Assembly (NCBI GenBank): GCA_900290245.1
Contig: OKRB01000013.1
Coordinates: forward strand, 109,099 to 173,098
From: Candidatus Sulfuritelmatomonas gaucii
GTDB lineage: Bacteria > Acidobacteriota > Terriglobia > Terriglobales > Acidobacteriaceae
Length of the DNA stretch: 64,000 bases
Reading direction: 5' to 3'
Under the pieces are notes generated by a model. It searched no databases. It had not been told where the DNA came from and saw nothing but the letters and a program-made list of their open reading frames with translations. The translations under genes and the position numbers were made by a program. Shown in pieces: positions 45,378-54,916 of the stretch (position 1 is the stretch's first letter; every line of letters begins with the position of its first letter).

Positions 45378-46061
45378 ATGAAGCGGGTTGTTCTCTCCTG
45401 GAGCAGCGGCAAAGACAGCGCCTGGACTCTTCATGTCCTTCGCCGCGATCCTTCGGTCGAGGTATGCGGCTTGCTCACCACGCTCAATACGCAGTTTGAT
45501 CGCGTGGCCATGCACGGCGTCCGCCGCACAATCCTTGAAGCGCAGGCCGCCGCAGCGCAGCTCCCGCTCTGGATCGTTCCGCTGCCGTGGCCGTGCCCGA
45601 ACGCTGTCTACGAGCAACACATGGCCGAAGCCTGCCGGCGCGCCATCAGCGAGAAGATCGACGCGGTTGCCTTCGGTGATTTGTTTCTCGAGGACGTGCG
45701 CGTCTATCGCGTGCGCCAGCTTGCTCCCACCGGGCTCGAACCGCTTTTCCCGCTCTGGCAGATTCCCACCGACACGCTTGCCCGCGACATGATCGCTGCC
45801 GGCCTGCGCGCGCGCATCTCCTGCGTCGACACCAAGCAGCTTCCGGCGAACTTCGCCGGCCGCGAGTTCGATGAAGTGTTCTTGCGCGACCTTCCGGCGG
45901 GCGTTGACCCTTGCGGCGAACGCGGCGAGTTCCACACCTGCGTCTACGCCGGCCCAATGTTTCAGGCGCCATTGATCATCGAAATGGGAGAGATCGTCAC
46001 CCGCGAAGGCTTCCGGTTCGCAGATTTCCTCTTGCCGGCCGCCGAAACTGCCACGGCTTAA
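45378..46061 (+). CDS. Dph6-like adenine nucleotide alpha-hydrolase
   Basis: A 227-residue PP-loop ATPase. The N-terminal LSWSSGKDSAWTLHVL carries the pyrophosphate-binding loop, and the family motifs GDLFLEDVRVYR and GERGEFHTCVY follow. Dph6 amidates diphthine in archaea and eukaryotes; bacterial relatives are of unknown function because bacteria lack diphthamide, though some act on tRNA or other substrates. The end overlaps the convergent xylB stop by 4 bp. ATG at 45378 is chosen because an earlier Met would shift the PP-loop inside the protein. Confidence 0.85.
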   Translation: MKRVVLSWSSGKDSAWTLHVLRRDPSVEVCGLLTTLNTQFDRVAMHGVRRTILEAQAAAAQLPLWIVPLPWPCPNAVYEQHMAEACRRAISEKIDAVAFGDLFLEDVRVYRVRQLAPTGLEPLFPLWQIPTDTLARDMIAAGLRARISCVDTKQLPANFAGREFDEVFLRDLPAGVDPCGERGEFHTCVYAGPMFQAPLIIEMGEIVTREGFRFADFLLPAAETATA

Positions 46062-47536
46062 TTCCGCAGGCTTCTCAGCGCCGGATACATCTTCCTCCAC
46101 TGCGCATACCCAGCTTTGTACGCTGCCACGTCCGCCGCATCCGGCTCGATCCTCTCCGCAACCTTGATCGCTTGACCGCAGGCCTCGTCGAGGTTTTTCC
46201 AGTGGCCCACGCCCACGCCGGCCATCAGCGCACAGCCGAACGCGCCACCCTCCTCGGCGGTGAGCACTTCCACGGCCTGCCCGTATATCCCGGCCTGGAT
46301 TTTGCGCCACAAAGTGCCGCGCGCGCCGCCGCCGCCCAGCCGGATGGCGCTAACCGGAATCCCCAGCTCGTGGAACAGCGTGAACGTGTCCTGGAGCGAA
46401 TACGCTACGCCCTCGAGCACCGCGCGGACAAAATGTGCCGCCGTGTGCTGCACGCCAATGCCGGCAAATGCCGCCCGCACTTCTGGGTCGAGATGCGGCG
46501 TGCGCTCCCCGAGCAGATACGGCGCCCACTCTAACCCTTCGCAACCAGCCGGAACGTTTGCCGCGCCGTCGCTCAGCTTGTCGTAGCTCTGTCCGGCGAA
46601 GAACGTCTCGCGCAGCCAGTGCAGGCTCAGTCCCGCGCTTTGCGTCACGCCCATCACGTGCCACAAGCCCGGAACTGCATGGCAAAACGTGTGCAGCCTT
46701 CCCTTGGGATCTTTCGTCGGCTCGGCAGTTGCAGCAAACACCACTCCTGATGTGCCGATCGTCGCCGAAACGCTGCCCGGCTGCAGAATCCCCATGCCGA
46801 CGGCGCCCGCGCCCTGGTCCCCTGCGCCCGCCGCCACCGGAGTACCCGCCGCGAACCCGGTCACCTCCGCCGCCTTGTCGCTGATCCGCGCGCAAATCTC
46901 CGGTGACTCGTAGACCTTAGGCAGCCAGCTCATGGGAATGCCCGCCGCATCAGCCAACTCGCGAGACCACCGGCGGTGCGTCACATCAAGCAGCAGCGTG
47001 CCGCTCGCTTCCTGCACGTCAATCGCAAACTCGCCCGTCAGCCGGTAGCGCACATAATCCTTCGGGCACATCACGTGCCGGATTTTCGCGAAGATTTCCG
47101 GCTGGTGCGTCTTCACCCACAGCAGCTTGGTCAGCGTGAAGTTGGGCAGCGCCGGGTTGCAGGTCAGCTCGATGAGCCGAGCGTAGCCAATCTTCTCAGT
47201 CAGCCAGTCGCACTCAGGCTGTGTCCGCGTATCGCACCAGATCAGCGCCGGCCGCAGCACTTCGCCCGTTTCGTCGAGCATGACCGCCCCGTGCATCTGG
47301 CCGGTGAGCGCAATCGCCGTAACCGGTTCCCGCGGCTCCGACGTCGTGGCCAGGGCGCCGCGGAGGGCTTCTTTCGCAGCGCGCCACCAGTCTTCGGGAT
47401 CTTGCTCGGCCCAGCCGGGATGCTCGGCGCGAAACGGTGCGTGTTCACACGATGCCGCGCCCATCAGCTTTCCTGCCGCATCCACCACAACTGCCCGAGT
47501 TCCCCCTGTGCCCACGTCCATGCCGAGAAACCACAT
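46058..47536 (-). CDS. xylB: xylulokinase
   Basis: A 492-residue FGGY kinase that phosphorylates xylulose to xylulose-5-phosphate. The N-terminal LGMDVGTGGTRAVVVDAAG is the ATP loop, GQMHGAVMLDETGEVLRPALIWCD the pentulose-binding region with the catalytic Asp, and GAGDQGAGAVGMG the C-terminal Gly motif. Product would enter the pentose phosphate pathway with Rpe. AAGGAGAA lies 5-6 nt before the ATG at 47536. There is no xylA or transporter next to it, so it may be regulated alone. Confidence 0.93.
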   Translation of the reverse strand: MWFLGMDVGTGGTRAVVVDAAGKLMGAASCEHAPFRAEHPGWAEQDPEDWWRAAKEALRGALATTSEPREPVTAIALTGQMHGAVMLDETGEVLRPALIWCDTRTQPECDWLTEKIGYARLIELTCNPALPNFTLTKLLWVKTHQPEIFAKIRHVMCPKDYVRYRLTGEFAIDVQEASGTLLLDVTHRRWSRELADAAGIPMSWLPKVYESPEICARISDKAAEVTGFAAGTPVAAGAGDQGAGAVGMGILQPGSVSATIGTSGVVFAATAEPTKDPKGRLHTFCHAVPGLWHVMGVTQSAGLSLHWLRETFFAGQSYDKLSDGAANVPAGCEGLEWAPYLLGERTPHLDPEVRAAFAGIGVQHTAAHFVRAVLEGVAYSLQDTFTLFHELGIPVSAIRLGGGGARGTLWRKIQAGIYGQAVEVLTAEEGGAFGCALMAGVGVGHWKNLDEACGQAIKVAERIEPDAADVAAYKAGYAQWRKMYPALRSLRN

Positions 47537-47694
47537 CACCGTTCTCCTTCCCGTATAAATCGCTTTTCTCCGCGCCCGAAGCATACCAGCTTCGCCTCGC
47601 CCCGAGAAAGACATCCAGGCACACTACCCGGAATCTGTCGCCGCCGTAAAATCACTCTGAACACGTCACGCACGCGATGAGGTGACTCCGGCCC

Positions 47695-49009
47695 GTGCCG
47701 CTCGATCTTCAAAGTCTCGCTTTCGATCCGGCCGACGCCAAAGCCGCGCTCGCCACGCTGCCGCACTCGCCGGCAGTCTTCGCGCTCTACGGCGGGGACG
47801 CGCTACGCGCATGCAGAGCCCTACATCGGCCGAACGCCGAATCTGCGCACCCGCCTCGAACGCCTCCTCCAGCCATCGCCGCGTCATCCGCGGCGCCTGC
47901 ACCTCGCTGGCATGGTGCGTCGCATCGCCTGGCAGCTTACGGGGTCGGAGTTCGAGTCCCTCTTGCTCCAATTTCAACTCCTTCAAAAGGTCCACGGCCC
48001 AAAATCTCTTGAGCGCATGCATCTTCGCCATCCGGCCTTTGTGCGCTTTCTCGGCGGCAATCCTTATCCACGCGTCACCGTCACCTATCGGCCAAGCCAG
48101 CGTGAAGCCGAATGGGCCTACGGGCCGTTCGCGTCGCGCGCGGCAGGCGAGCACTATGCCGAAGAGATGCTGAAGCTCTTCCTGCTGCGTCGATGCACGT
48201 TTGATCTGAACCCCGATCCCAGCTACCCCGGTTGTGTCTACTCCGAAATGAAGATGTGTCTCGCGCCCTGCTACAAGGGCTGCAGTGATGAGCGCTACGC
48301 CGAAGAGGCCGCAGCCGTCGAGAGCTTCCTCTCTACGCGGGGCGACAGCCAATTGGTCCCCCTTCGCACTCAGCGCGATCAGGCATCTGCCAATCTCGAA
48401 TTCGAATCCGCCGCCCCGCTTCACGCCCAGGTGCAAAGGGTTGAAGCGGTGCGCGCTCTTGCCCCCGAGATTGTCCGTCCGTTGAGCCGCCTGCGCGCCG
48501 TCCTCCTGCAGGCCTCGGCCCATCCTGACGAGGTGGCCGTGTTTCTGTTTGAGAATGGCGAACTCCGCGGTCCCGCCGCATTTTCAACGCTTGGCATGAG
48601 AATCCAGAATGAGCGATCCGGCTCGACGTCGCTCTTCGCACAGCCCATGGCGATCGAGCCGGTGCCGGAAGAACAAGGATCAGGGGACAGTGATCAGGGA
48701 TCACAAAGACACGCACCAAGGGACCATGGAACCGAGGGAGCTGAAGGCACGTCAACGAAAATTCCCCGTACCCTCCTCGAAACCCGCCTTGAAGCCGCGC
48801 TTGCCGAACTCTCAGCGACAGGCGCCCCGCCTTCGGCCACCATCCGCCAGGGGCATCTTGCGCTTCTCAAGCGCTGGTACTACCGCACTGAGGCGCGCCG
48901 CGAAGGCGAAATCTTCTTTCCCGATGCGGAAGATCGCTGGCCGATCAGGGCCATCCTGCGCGGCGTCGGCCGCGTCGCAGCAAAGGCGATCGTCCCGCCA
49001 GCATGCTGA
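47695..49009 (+). pseudogene. UvrC-like GIY-YIG nuclease with frame break
   Basis: A UvrC-related gene of about 438 residues split by a frame change near 47790-47812. From GTG 47695 the frame reads MPLDLQSLAFDPADAKAALA to FALYGGDA; after a +1 shift it continues AEPYIGRTPNLRTRLERLL and then the usual UvrC order: ELLL-like SEFESLLLQFQL, a Cys cluster (CVYSEMKMCLAPC), a UVR helix (QRDQASANLEFESAA) and a WYYRTEARREGEIFF end. UvrC's RNase H-type C-terminal nuclease is absent, as in other short relatives. A heptad array (48675-48702) is inserted near the end. It could be an assembly error or a real pseudogene. Confidence 0.8.
48675..48702. repeat. heptad array inside the UvrC-like gene
   Basis: Four heptads, AAGGATC, AGGGGAC, AGTGATC and AGGGATC, lie end to end. 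The third matches the array at 11544. They encode an unusual Gln/Gly/Ser/Asp stretch in the protein, followed by a second non-conserved section up to about 48765, and do not belong to the conserved UvrC core. Confidence 0.75.
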
Positions 49010-49111
49010 TCGGCACGTAAACAAATCCGTGGCCCCGCGCACCCCTCCCGATCTATCATCCCTTCAAGTTCTTTCCTTTCTCGCACCGCAATTCCGATGA
49101 GGAGGTCCCCG

Positions 49112-50968
49112 GTGCGCAATTGGCTGCTTGCCCTGTTCGTCGCCTTGCCCTGCGCTCTTTGCGCTCAGATCGTGGAGGTCCCTCCCAGCCAGTGTGTCTA
49201 CCGGCTGGGCGACAACCCGGCCTGGGCTGCGGCCAACGTCGACCCCACCGGCTGGATACCCTACCCCGACTACCGCATCGCCGGCGAAGCCTATGTGGTT
49301 TGGGTGCGATGCACCGTCGACTTCGATACCATCAGCGTCCGGCATCCCGCCCTGATGGTCACGTCCGACGGGCCCGAGCAAGGCGAACTTTTTGTCGATG
49401 GACTGAGGGTAAGCGGGCTCGACTCCGGGGGTTTGCCCATCAGGATTTTTCCCATCACTCTGGGTCCCGCGCACGCGACGCACATCGTTGCCGTGCGTGT
49501 TTTTCAAAAACTGCTTGCTCCCGGCCTGACACCGGGCCGCCCTATGTACCTCGATTTCGGCAATCAAGCCTATATTCGGTCGTTCGTCGCGGCCATTTTG
49601 GGCGACGACCTCAGGAGAGATGTGCCCGTTTACTCCTGCTATCTCCTGATCGGCGCATCCGGCCTCTTCCTGCTGGGACTCTATTTCTTTGATCGCACGC
49701 AGAAGGCTGCCTTCTGGCTCGGCATCTATTGTTGTTCCGTTTGCCTGCCACGGATCAACATGATGTTTCATTACCTGTTGCTCGGCAGCTATCCCAGTCT
49801 GGTTCAGGCTTTAATCTTCGGTCTCTCCATGTTTGAATCTTGGGCGCTGGTTCGCGTCAACTTTGCTTTGGTCCAGCGGCGGGTTCCTGCCATTTATTGG
49901 TTGGTTTTTGCCGCCTGGCTATTCATCTTGCCTGGCTCCGTACTGCCGATCTTTCTTCCCGCCAGGTTGGCCTTGCCACTTTCGCTTTTTGCGCAGGTCA
50001 CCTGCTTCAAGCCCATCTGGTGCATTTGGACCTTCGCATGTACGGCTCCATTCGTTGCATTCTGGCCTTGGACCCGGTTGCACGTCCGGTTGCGCATCGT
50101 CGCAGCACTTTGCGCAATCTGGGCCCTCATCGAGGGTTGGTTCCAATTGCAGCAAGTCGTCCTTAATCGCAACACCTGGTCCAACGGGGTGCAGAACTGG
50201 ATGTCTCTGGCAATCGCTGCGCTCGTTGTCGCTATTCTCGGCTACATCTTTCATGAGCAGCGCATAGCGGCCGACGAGCGCGCCGAGCTCCGCGGCGAGC
50301 TCACCGCTGCCCGTCAGGTACAGCATCTCCTCATTCCCGGCAAAGCCGACGTCGCCGCCGGCGTTACGATCAGTGCGGCCTTCCTGCCGGCTCACGATGT
50401 AGGCGGCGATTTTTACCTCTGCCGTGCTCTCCCCGGCGGAACGCAGCGCGTTCTGCTGGGCGACGTCAGCGGCAAAGGAGTCGCCGCCGCGCTCACTTCG
50501 GCGCTCCTTCTCGGTGCGGCTGATCGCCGCGACAACCTCCGCCCCCAGGCGGTGCTGAAAGAACTGAATGCATCCCTGCGCAACAGCGGCATCGCCGGCT
50601 TCACCACCTGCCTCTGCGCCGATCTCTTGCCCAGTGGCGTCCTGGTCATCGCCAATGCCGGGCAGTTGCCGCCCTACCACAATGGCCGCGAGATCGATGT
50701 CCCCGCCGGGCTTCCACTCGGCGTTGATCCTGCCTCCGAATACAGCGAATCCCAATTGCAGCTCGCGCCTGGCGATGCTCTCACGTTTCTCTCCGACGGA
50801 GTGGTTGAAGCACGCAATGCCGCAGGCGAGCTCTTCGGCTTTGAACGCACCCGCCAGATCAGCTCGCGTGCGGCGGAACAGATCGCCGAAGCGGCCGTCG
50901 CCTTCGGGCAGCAGGATGACATTACCGTGCTGACGCTGTCGCTGGCGCCGAGCGCTGCCATTGCGTAA
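49112..50968 (+). CDS. membrane RsbU-type PP2C phosphatase
   Basis: A 618-residue signalling phosphatase. A signal-like first helix (about 4-20) precedes an extracytoplasmic beta domain (about 25-165, possibly of the 7TMR-DISMED2 type), then seven or so membrane helices (about 175-385) and a cytoplasmic linker (RAELRGELTAARQVQHLLIP). The C-terminal SpoIIE/RsbU phosphatase has PAHDVGGDFYLCRAL, LLGDVSGKGVAAALTS, ANAGQLPPY and FLSDGVVEA, with the metal Asp residues in place. It would dephosphorylate an anti-sigma antagonist or similar. GTG 49112 is chosen: AGGAGG (49099-49104) lies 7 nt before it and would otherwise be read as codons from an ATG at 49097. Confidence 0.88.
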   Translation: MRNWLLALFVALPCALCAQIVEVPPSQCVYRLGDNPAWAAANVDPTGWIPYPDYRIAGEAYVVWVRCTVDFDTISVRHPALMVTSDGPEQGELFVDGLRVSGLDSGGLPIRIFPITLGPAHATHIVAVRVFQKLLAPGLTPGRPMYLDFGNQAYIRSFVAAILGDDLRRDVPVYSCYLLIGASGLFLLGLYFFDRTQKAAFWLGIYCCSVCLPRINMMFHYLLLGSYPSLVQALIFGLSMFESWALVRVNFALVQRRVPAIYWLVFAAWLFILPGSVLPIFLPARLALPLSLFAQVTCFKPIWCIWTFACTAPFVAFWPWTRLHVRLRIVAALCAIWALIEGWFQLQQVVLNRNTWSNGVQNWMSLAIAALVVAILGYIFHEQRIAADERAELRGELTAARQVQHLLIPGKADVAAGVTISAAFLPAHDVGGDFYLCRALPGGTQRVLLGDVSGKGVAAALTSALLLGAADRRDNLRPQAVLKELNASLRNSGIAGFTTCLCADLLPSGVLVIANAGQLPPYHNGREIDVPAGLPLGVDPASEYSESQLQLAPGDALTFLSDGVVEARNAAGELFGFERTRQISSRAAEQIAEAAVAFGQQDDITVLTLSLAPSAAIA

Positions 50969-51124
50969 GGCCGCCTCGCGCCGCCAAAGTTCAATCCATG
51001 AAAAATGCGCGCTCTCCAACCCAGGTTGCGCAGGCCCGTCGCTTCATACCTAAGCCCAACCTCTTTCTCAGGAGACCGGTATCTCGTACACTGGAGTGTC
51101 GCACCGCCTCGGAGATCCATTTCG

Positions 51125-53371
51125 GTGAAACTCATCTTTATCGTCGCGTGTCTTTTTCTCGCCGCCAACTTCGCCTCCACTCAGTCGAAAACCAATTCAG
51201 ATCTCGTCACCCAGCGCACTGAAGAACGACTCAGCTTTCAAAGCGGCGATCCCTGGACGCCGCGCATCAACCTGAACGCCGATGTGGCGATGGCCTACGG
51301 CATCGGGCCCAGGCTGCCCAGCCTCGTGCAGTCGTGGCGCGATCACGGATACATCGTCGACCTGATGACGGGTTCGGCCTGGGGCGGCTATCAGGATTAT
51401 CTCGACGGCAAATTCGACGGCACCAACCACTGGGACCAGGCGCAGACCGACAGCGCCGGCAACCATATCGTTCACGGCGGCAATCCCACAGTGCCCTACA
51501 TTTCGCCGGGCGCGGCTTACGGCCAGTATCTTTCCGTTGGTGTTAAACGCGCGCTCGACCTTGGTGTGCAGGCCGTCTCTCTTGAAGAGCCGGAGTTCTG
51601 GGCGCGCAGCGGAGGGGAAGACAACTTCAAGCGGGAATGGAAGGCCTACTACCACGAAGACTGGGAGCCGCCCGACTCCTCGCCCGACGCGCAATATCGC
51701 GCGTCGAAGCTGAAGTACTATCTCTATCGCCGCGCCCTGGGGCAGGTCTTCGACTCCGTCGCGGCCTATGGCAAAGCCCATGGCCGCACCGTCCCCTGCT
51801 ACGTGGCCACCCACTCGCTCATCAACTACTCCACGTGGCGCATCGTCAGTCCCGAGTCGTCGCTCATCGGCGTGGGCACGGCCGGATACATTGCGCAGGT
51901 GTGGACGGGGACGGCGCGCGTGCCCAACATGTACGATGGCAAGCTCGCGCAGCGCACATTCGAGACCGCGTTCCTGGAATACGGCGTCATGCAGAACCTC
52001 GTGCGCGCCTCAGGCCGCCGCATCTGGTACCTGAATGATCCCGTCGCGGACAGCCCGAACAATACTTGGGACGATTACCGCTCCAACTGGCAAAGTACAC
52101 TGACGGCTTCGCTCTTGCAGCCCGAGGTCTGGCGGTACGAGGTTATGCCGTGGCCGAAGCGCGTTTTCAACGGAATGCACCCGGCGACGGAAGAGGATGC
52201 AGAGAAACTCCGTCGCGGATCGAGCGTGAACCCCACGGGCGCGGCCCGCACCACGCCTCCACCGAAGCTCACCGTGCCGATGAAAGGCATCCCGCCCGTC
52301 TACGCAACCGAATTGCAAACCGTGATTGCCGCGCTCGGCGACATGAAGCAGGCCGACGTCCGCTGGGAGGTCGCGGGCACGCGCGGCGCGGGCGTTCTCG
52401 TTTCAGACACCATGATGTTTGAGCGCGCCGCGCCGCAGCCGTCCGACCAATATCTCGGTTCGTTTTACGGGTTGGCGATGCCGCTCGTCATGCGAGGAGT
52501 TCCCGTCGATCCCGTGCAGATCGAGAGCGCGACCGCGCCCGGATTCCTCAGCCACTACAAGCTGCTCTTCCTCACGTACGAAGGCCAAAAGCCGCCAACG
52601 CCGGAGTTTCACGCGGCGCTGGCGAACTGGGTGCGTAACAGCGGCGCTCTCGTCGTGGTCGATAACGACGACGATCCGTATAACGCGGTCCGCGAGTGGT
52701 GGAACACCGCTCCGAACTCGTACAAAACGCCGCGCGAGCACCTGTTCGCCCAATTGCACATTCCCATCGACGGCGCCGGTCTGTTTCACGTGGGCCGGGG
52801 AATGGTTTTGTCGGAACGGGTTTCGCCGGCGGCACTCACGTATCAGCCCGACGGCGGCGACACGCTGCGCGGCTATGCACGCCAGGCAGCCGCAGCTGCT
52901 CATCTGCGCTGGAGCGAGACCAATGCATTCGTCCTGCGCCGCGGCCCCTACATCGTCGACGCCGGCCTCGACGAGCCAGTTCCCGGCGCGGCGCCCGTCA
53001 TGCTCCACGGGCACTTTGTCGATCTTTTCGACGCCGATCTTCCCGTCCTCACCACGGTCACGCTCACTCCGGGAACCCGCGATCTGCTCTTCGACCTGGA
53101 CTACAAGAGGACCGCATCAGCCATGCCGCGCGTGGTTGTCGCAGCGTGCCAGGTGCGCGATGTACATGCGACTGCTCGCCGTCTCACGTTTGCGGCGGAA
53201 GGCATCGCCGACACCAACGCGGTGGTACGCATTCAGTCGCGGTTGAAACCAACCAGTGTCTCCATTGGCGGTAAGATCCTCTCTCCATACGATTACAAAT
53301 TCGAGGACGGCACGATCTTGCTCCGCTTCGCCAACGCCGTCGATCCGGTCCCCGTCGAGGTCAGCTTCTGA
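51125..53371 (+). CDS. secreted glycosidase-like protein of unknown family
   Basis: A 748-residue exported protein with a signal peptide (about 1-19). The first 430 residues read like an alpha-beta barrel: MAYGIGPRLPSLVQSWRDHGYIVD, a possible catalytic SLEEPEFWARSG (Glu-Glu-Pro-Glu), WYLNDPVADSPNN. The C-terminal part has a glutamine-amidotransferase-like or beta-barrel arrangement (ALVVVDNDDDPYNA and GPYIVDAGLDEPV). I do not recognise the family; hydrolysis of polysaccharide is an inference. GTG at 51125 follows CGGAGA by about 12 nt. It lies 156 bp after the phosphatase gene. Confidence 0.7.
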   Translation: MKLIFIVACLFLAANFASTQSKTNSDLVTQRTEERLSFQSGDPWTPRINLNADVAMAYGIGPRLPSLVQSWRDHGYIVDLMTGSAWGGYQDYLDGKFDGTNHWDQAQTDSAGNHIVHGGNPTVPYISPGAAYGQYLSVGVKRALDLGVQAVSLEEPEFWARSGGEDNFKREWKAYYHEDWEPPDSSPDAQYRASKLKYYLYRRALGQVFDSVAAYGKAHGRTVPCYVATHSLINYSTWRIVSPESSLIGVGTAGYIAQVWTGTARVPNMYDGKLAQRTFETAFLEYGVMQNLVRASGRRIWYLNDPVADSPNNTWDDYRSNWQSTLTASLLQPEVWRYEVMPWPKRVFNGMHPATEEDAEKLRRGSSVNPTGAARTTPPPKLTVPMKGIPPVYATELQTVIAALGDMKQADVRWEVAGTRGAGVLVSDTMMFERAAPQPSDQYLGSFYGLAMPLVMRGVPVDPVQIESATAPGFLSHYKLLFLTYEGQKPPTPEFHAALANWVRNSGALVVVDNDDDPYNAVREWWNTAPNSYKTPREHLFAQLHIPIDGAGLFHVGRGMVLSERVSPAALTYQPDGGDTLRGYARQAAAAAHLRWSETNAFVLRRGPYIVDAGLDEPVPGAAPVMLHGHFVDLFDADLPVLTTVTLTPGTRDLLFDLDYKRTASAMPRVVVAACQVRDVHATARRLTFAAEGIADTNAVVRIQSRLKPTSVSIGGKILSPYDYKFEDGTILLRFANAVDPVPVEVSF

Positions 53372-53411
53372 TGCATGTTCGGATTGAAGGCGCCGGAGCA
53401 ACCAGAGCATA

Positions 53412-53978
53412 ATGCTCGCAATGACATCCACAAGAACTGCAGCGATTCTTTGTGTCCTGGCTGCGAGTTGCGTTTCGACTGCATTCGCTGCACCTCCTTG
53501 CGACGTGAACGCCGATGTACTTCAGGATACCCGCACCTTTGCCAAAACTGACAATCAAACCCCTTGGCGCGAATTCCGGTCCATCCAGGACCTCCCGGAC
53601 CTGAGCACAGATGGCGGAGCATCCGCTCAGTATTGGCGAGAAAAGGACGGATCGCCCTCCGCATTCGTCGATGAATCAAATGAGGATTTCTCTATCCACA
53701 CCCGTTACTGCTTCAACAATGCAGGTCAGCTTCAAAGTGTGGGCCTCCAGGTTCGTACAGCCTGGGGTTGGGGTTATCGGCAGGCGGCATCGGTCGTGCG
53801 AGGTCAATTGCAGGTTGATTCGTCTGAATTCTTCAGTACTACGAATGGCAAGCCAATTCCCAGGCCAGACGGCGCAGACGACATCCCAGCAGCGTTGAAA
53901 CCCGTCCTCTATCTCACGACGAGCAAGCTCCCCTTTGCTGCCCTGCTTGCTCACTTTCGAAATCCAGGGCCCAAGTAA
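53412..53978 (+). CDS. secreted hypothetical protein
   Basis: A 188-residue protein with a Sec signal (about 8-27, ending AFAA) and three Cys residues in the mature part region around 30 and 98. The mature sequence starts PPCDVNADVLQDTRT and has two conserved Trp/Tyr strands (QYWREKDGSPS and RTAWGWGYRQA). No family known. The gene is 40 bp after the 51125 gene on the same strand, so the two may be transcribed together. ATG at 53412 or 53421 would both work. Confidence 0.6.
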   Translation: MLAMTSTRTAAILCVLAASCVSTAFAAPPCDVNADVLQDTRTFAKTDNQTPWREFRSIQDLPDLSTDGGASAQYWREKDGSPSAFVDESNEDFSIHTRYCFNNAGQLQSVGLQVRTAWGWGYRQAASVVRGQLQVDSSEFFSTTNGKPIPRPDGADDIPAALKPVLYLTTSKLPFAALLAHFRNPGPK

Positions 53979-54034
53979 CTCGCAACCCCTTTCGCTTGAT
54001 ACACTGTCCCCGCAAGGAGTTCTGCACGATTTCC

Positions 54035-54745
54035 ATGGTTGAGCTGCTGCCTTCCATCCTGTCCGCCGATTTCGCCCATCTGGCCGATGAGATCGCCGCG
54101 GCCGAGCGCGGTGGCGGCACCACCATCCACGTGGACATCATGGACGGCCACTTCGTCCCCAATATCACCATCGGGCCGCCCGTGGTCGCCAGCATCCGCA
54201 AAGCCACCCGGCTGCCGCTTGACTGCCACCTGATGATCGATAACCCCAATGAATACATCGCCGCGTTCGCCGAGGCCGGCGCCAACTGGCTCAGCGTCCA
54301 CTACGAAGCCTGCACGCACCTCCATCGCTCGCTCGAGTTGATCATTCACCATGGCATGAAGCCCGGAGTGGTGCTCAATCCTGCGACCCGCGTTGACCTG
54401 ATCGTTGAAATTCTCCCCATGGTCCACCATGTGCTCATCATGAGCGTGAATCCCGGCTTCGGCGGGCAGGAATTCATCCACTTTTCCCTCGACAAGATCC
54501 GCCGCCTGGCTGATTTACGGCAGGAAATGGGCCTGAAATTTAAGATCGAGGTCGATGGCGGCGTGGCTCACGATACAGTTGCCGCAGTCGTCCAAGCTGG
54601 TGCGGAATTGCTGGTGGCGGGCAATGCTGTTTTCGGGGCGGGACACCCGGAACGGGACGCACGCTCCCTGCTGGCCGCAGCCCGCGAGGCAGACGACCAG
54701 ATCACCGCGAGCAGGGCTCTGGGCGGAAAGAGTAAAATTCACTAA
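54035..54745 (+). CDS. rpe: ribulose-phosphate 3-epimerase
   Basis: A 236-residue TIM-barrel enzyme that interconverts ribulose-5-phosphate and xylulose-5-phosphate. LLPSILSADFAHLADE, IHVDIMDGHFVPNITIGPPVV (catalytic Asp and metal His), DCHLMIDNP and MSVNPGFGGQEFI, then KIEVDGGVAHDT (second Asp) are all in order and complete. It links to xylB product. The start ATG is at 54035; an AAGGAG is 15 nt upstream, which is long but no better start exists. Confidence 0.95.
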   Translation: MVELLPSILSADFAHLADEIAAAERGGGTTIHVDIMDGHFVPNITIGPPVVASIRKATRLPLDCHLMIDNPNEYIAAFAEAGANWLSVHYEACTHLHRSLELIIHHGMKPGVVLNPATRVDLIVEILPMVHHVLIMSVNPGFGGQEFIHFSLDKIRRLADLRQEMGLKFKIEVDGGVAHDTVAAVVQAGAELLVAGNAVFGAGHPERDARSLLAAAREADDQITASRALGGKSKIH

Positions 54746-54916
54746 ATAGCATTGCCCGGCTCGGTCACGCGGAACCGGCGAGCGCCAAGTGGATGCTTCC
54801 GCGAGAAGAATCCACAACATACGGAATTGTCGGTTCGCCAGTGATCCGGGAAATGCAGCCAAAGCGCAAGCGTGAAATGGATGGTCCCCCCCCGGGCCGT
54901 CATCGGATGAGGTGGT

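Noticed and set aside
47935-47962. A tRNA-like T-arm and acceptor (GGAGTTCGAGTCCCTC) inside the UvrC-like gene
   Set aside because: It is in the conserved frame as GSEFESLLLQF of UvrC, and there is no D-arm or anticodon arm upstream.
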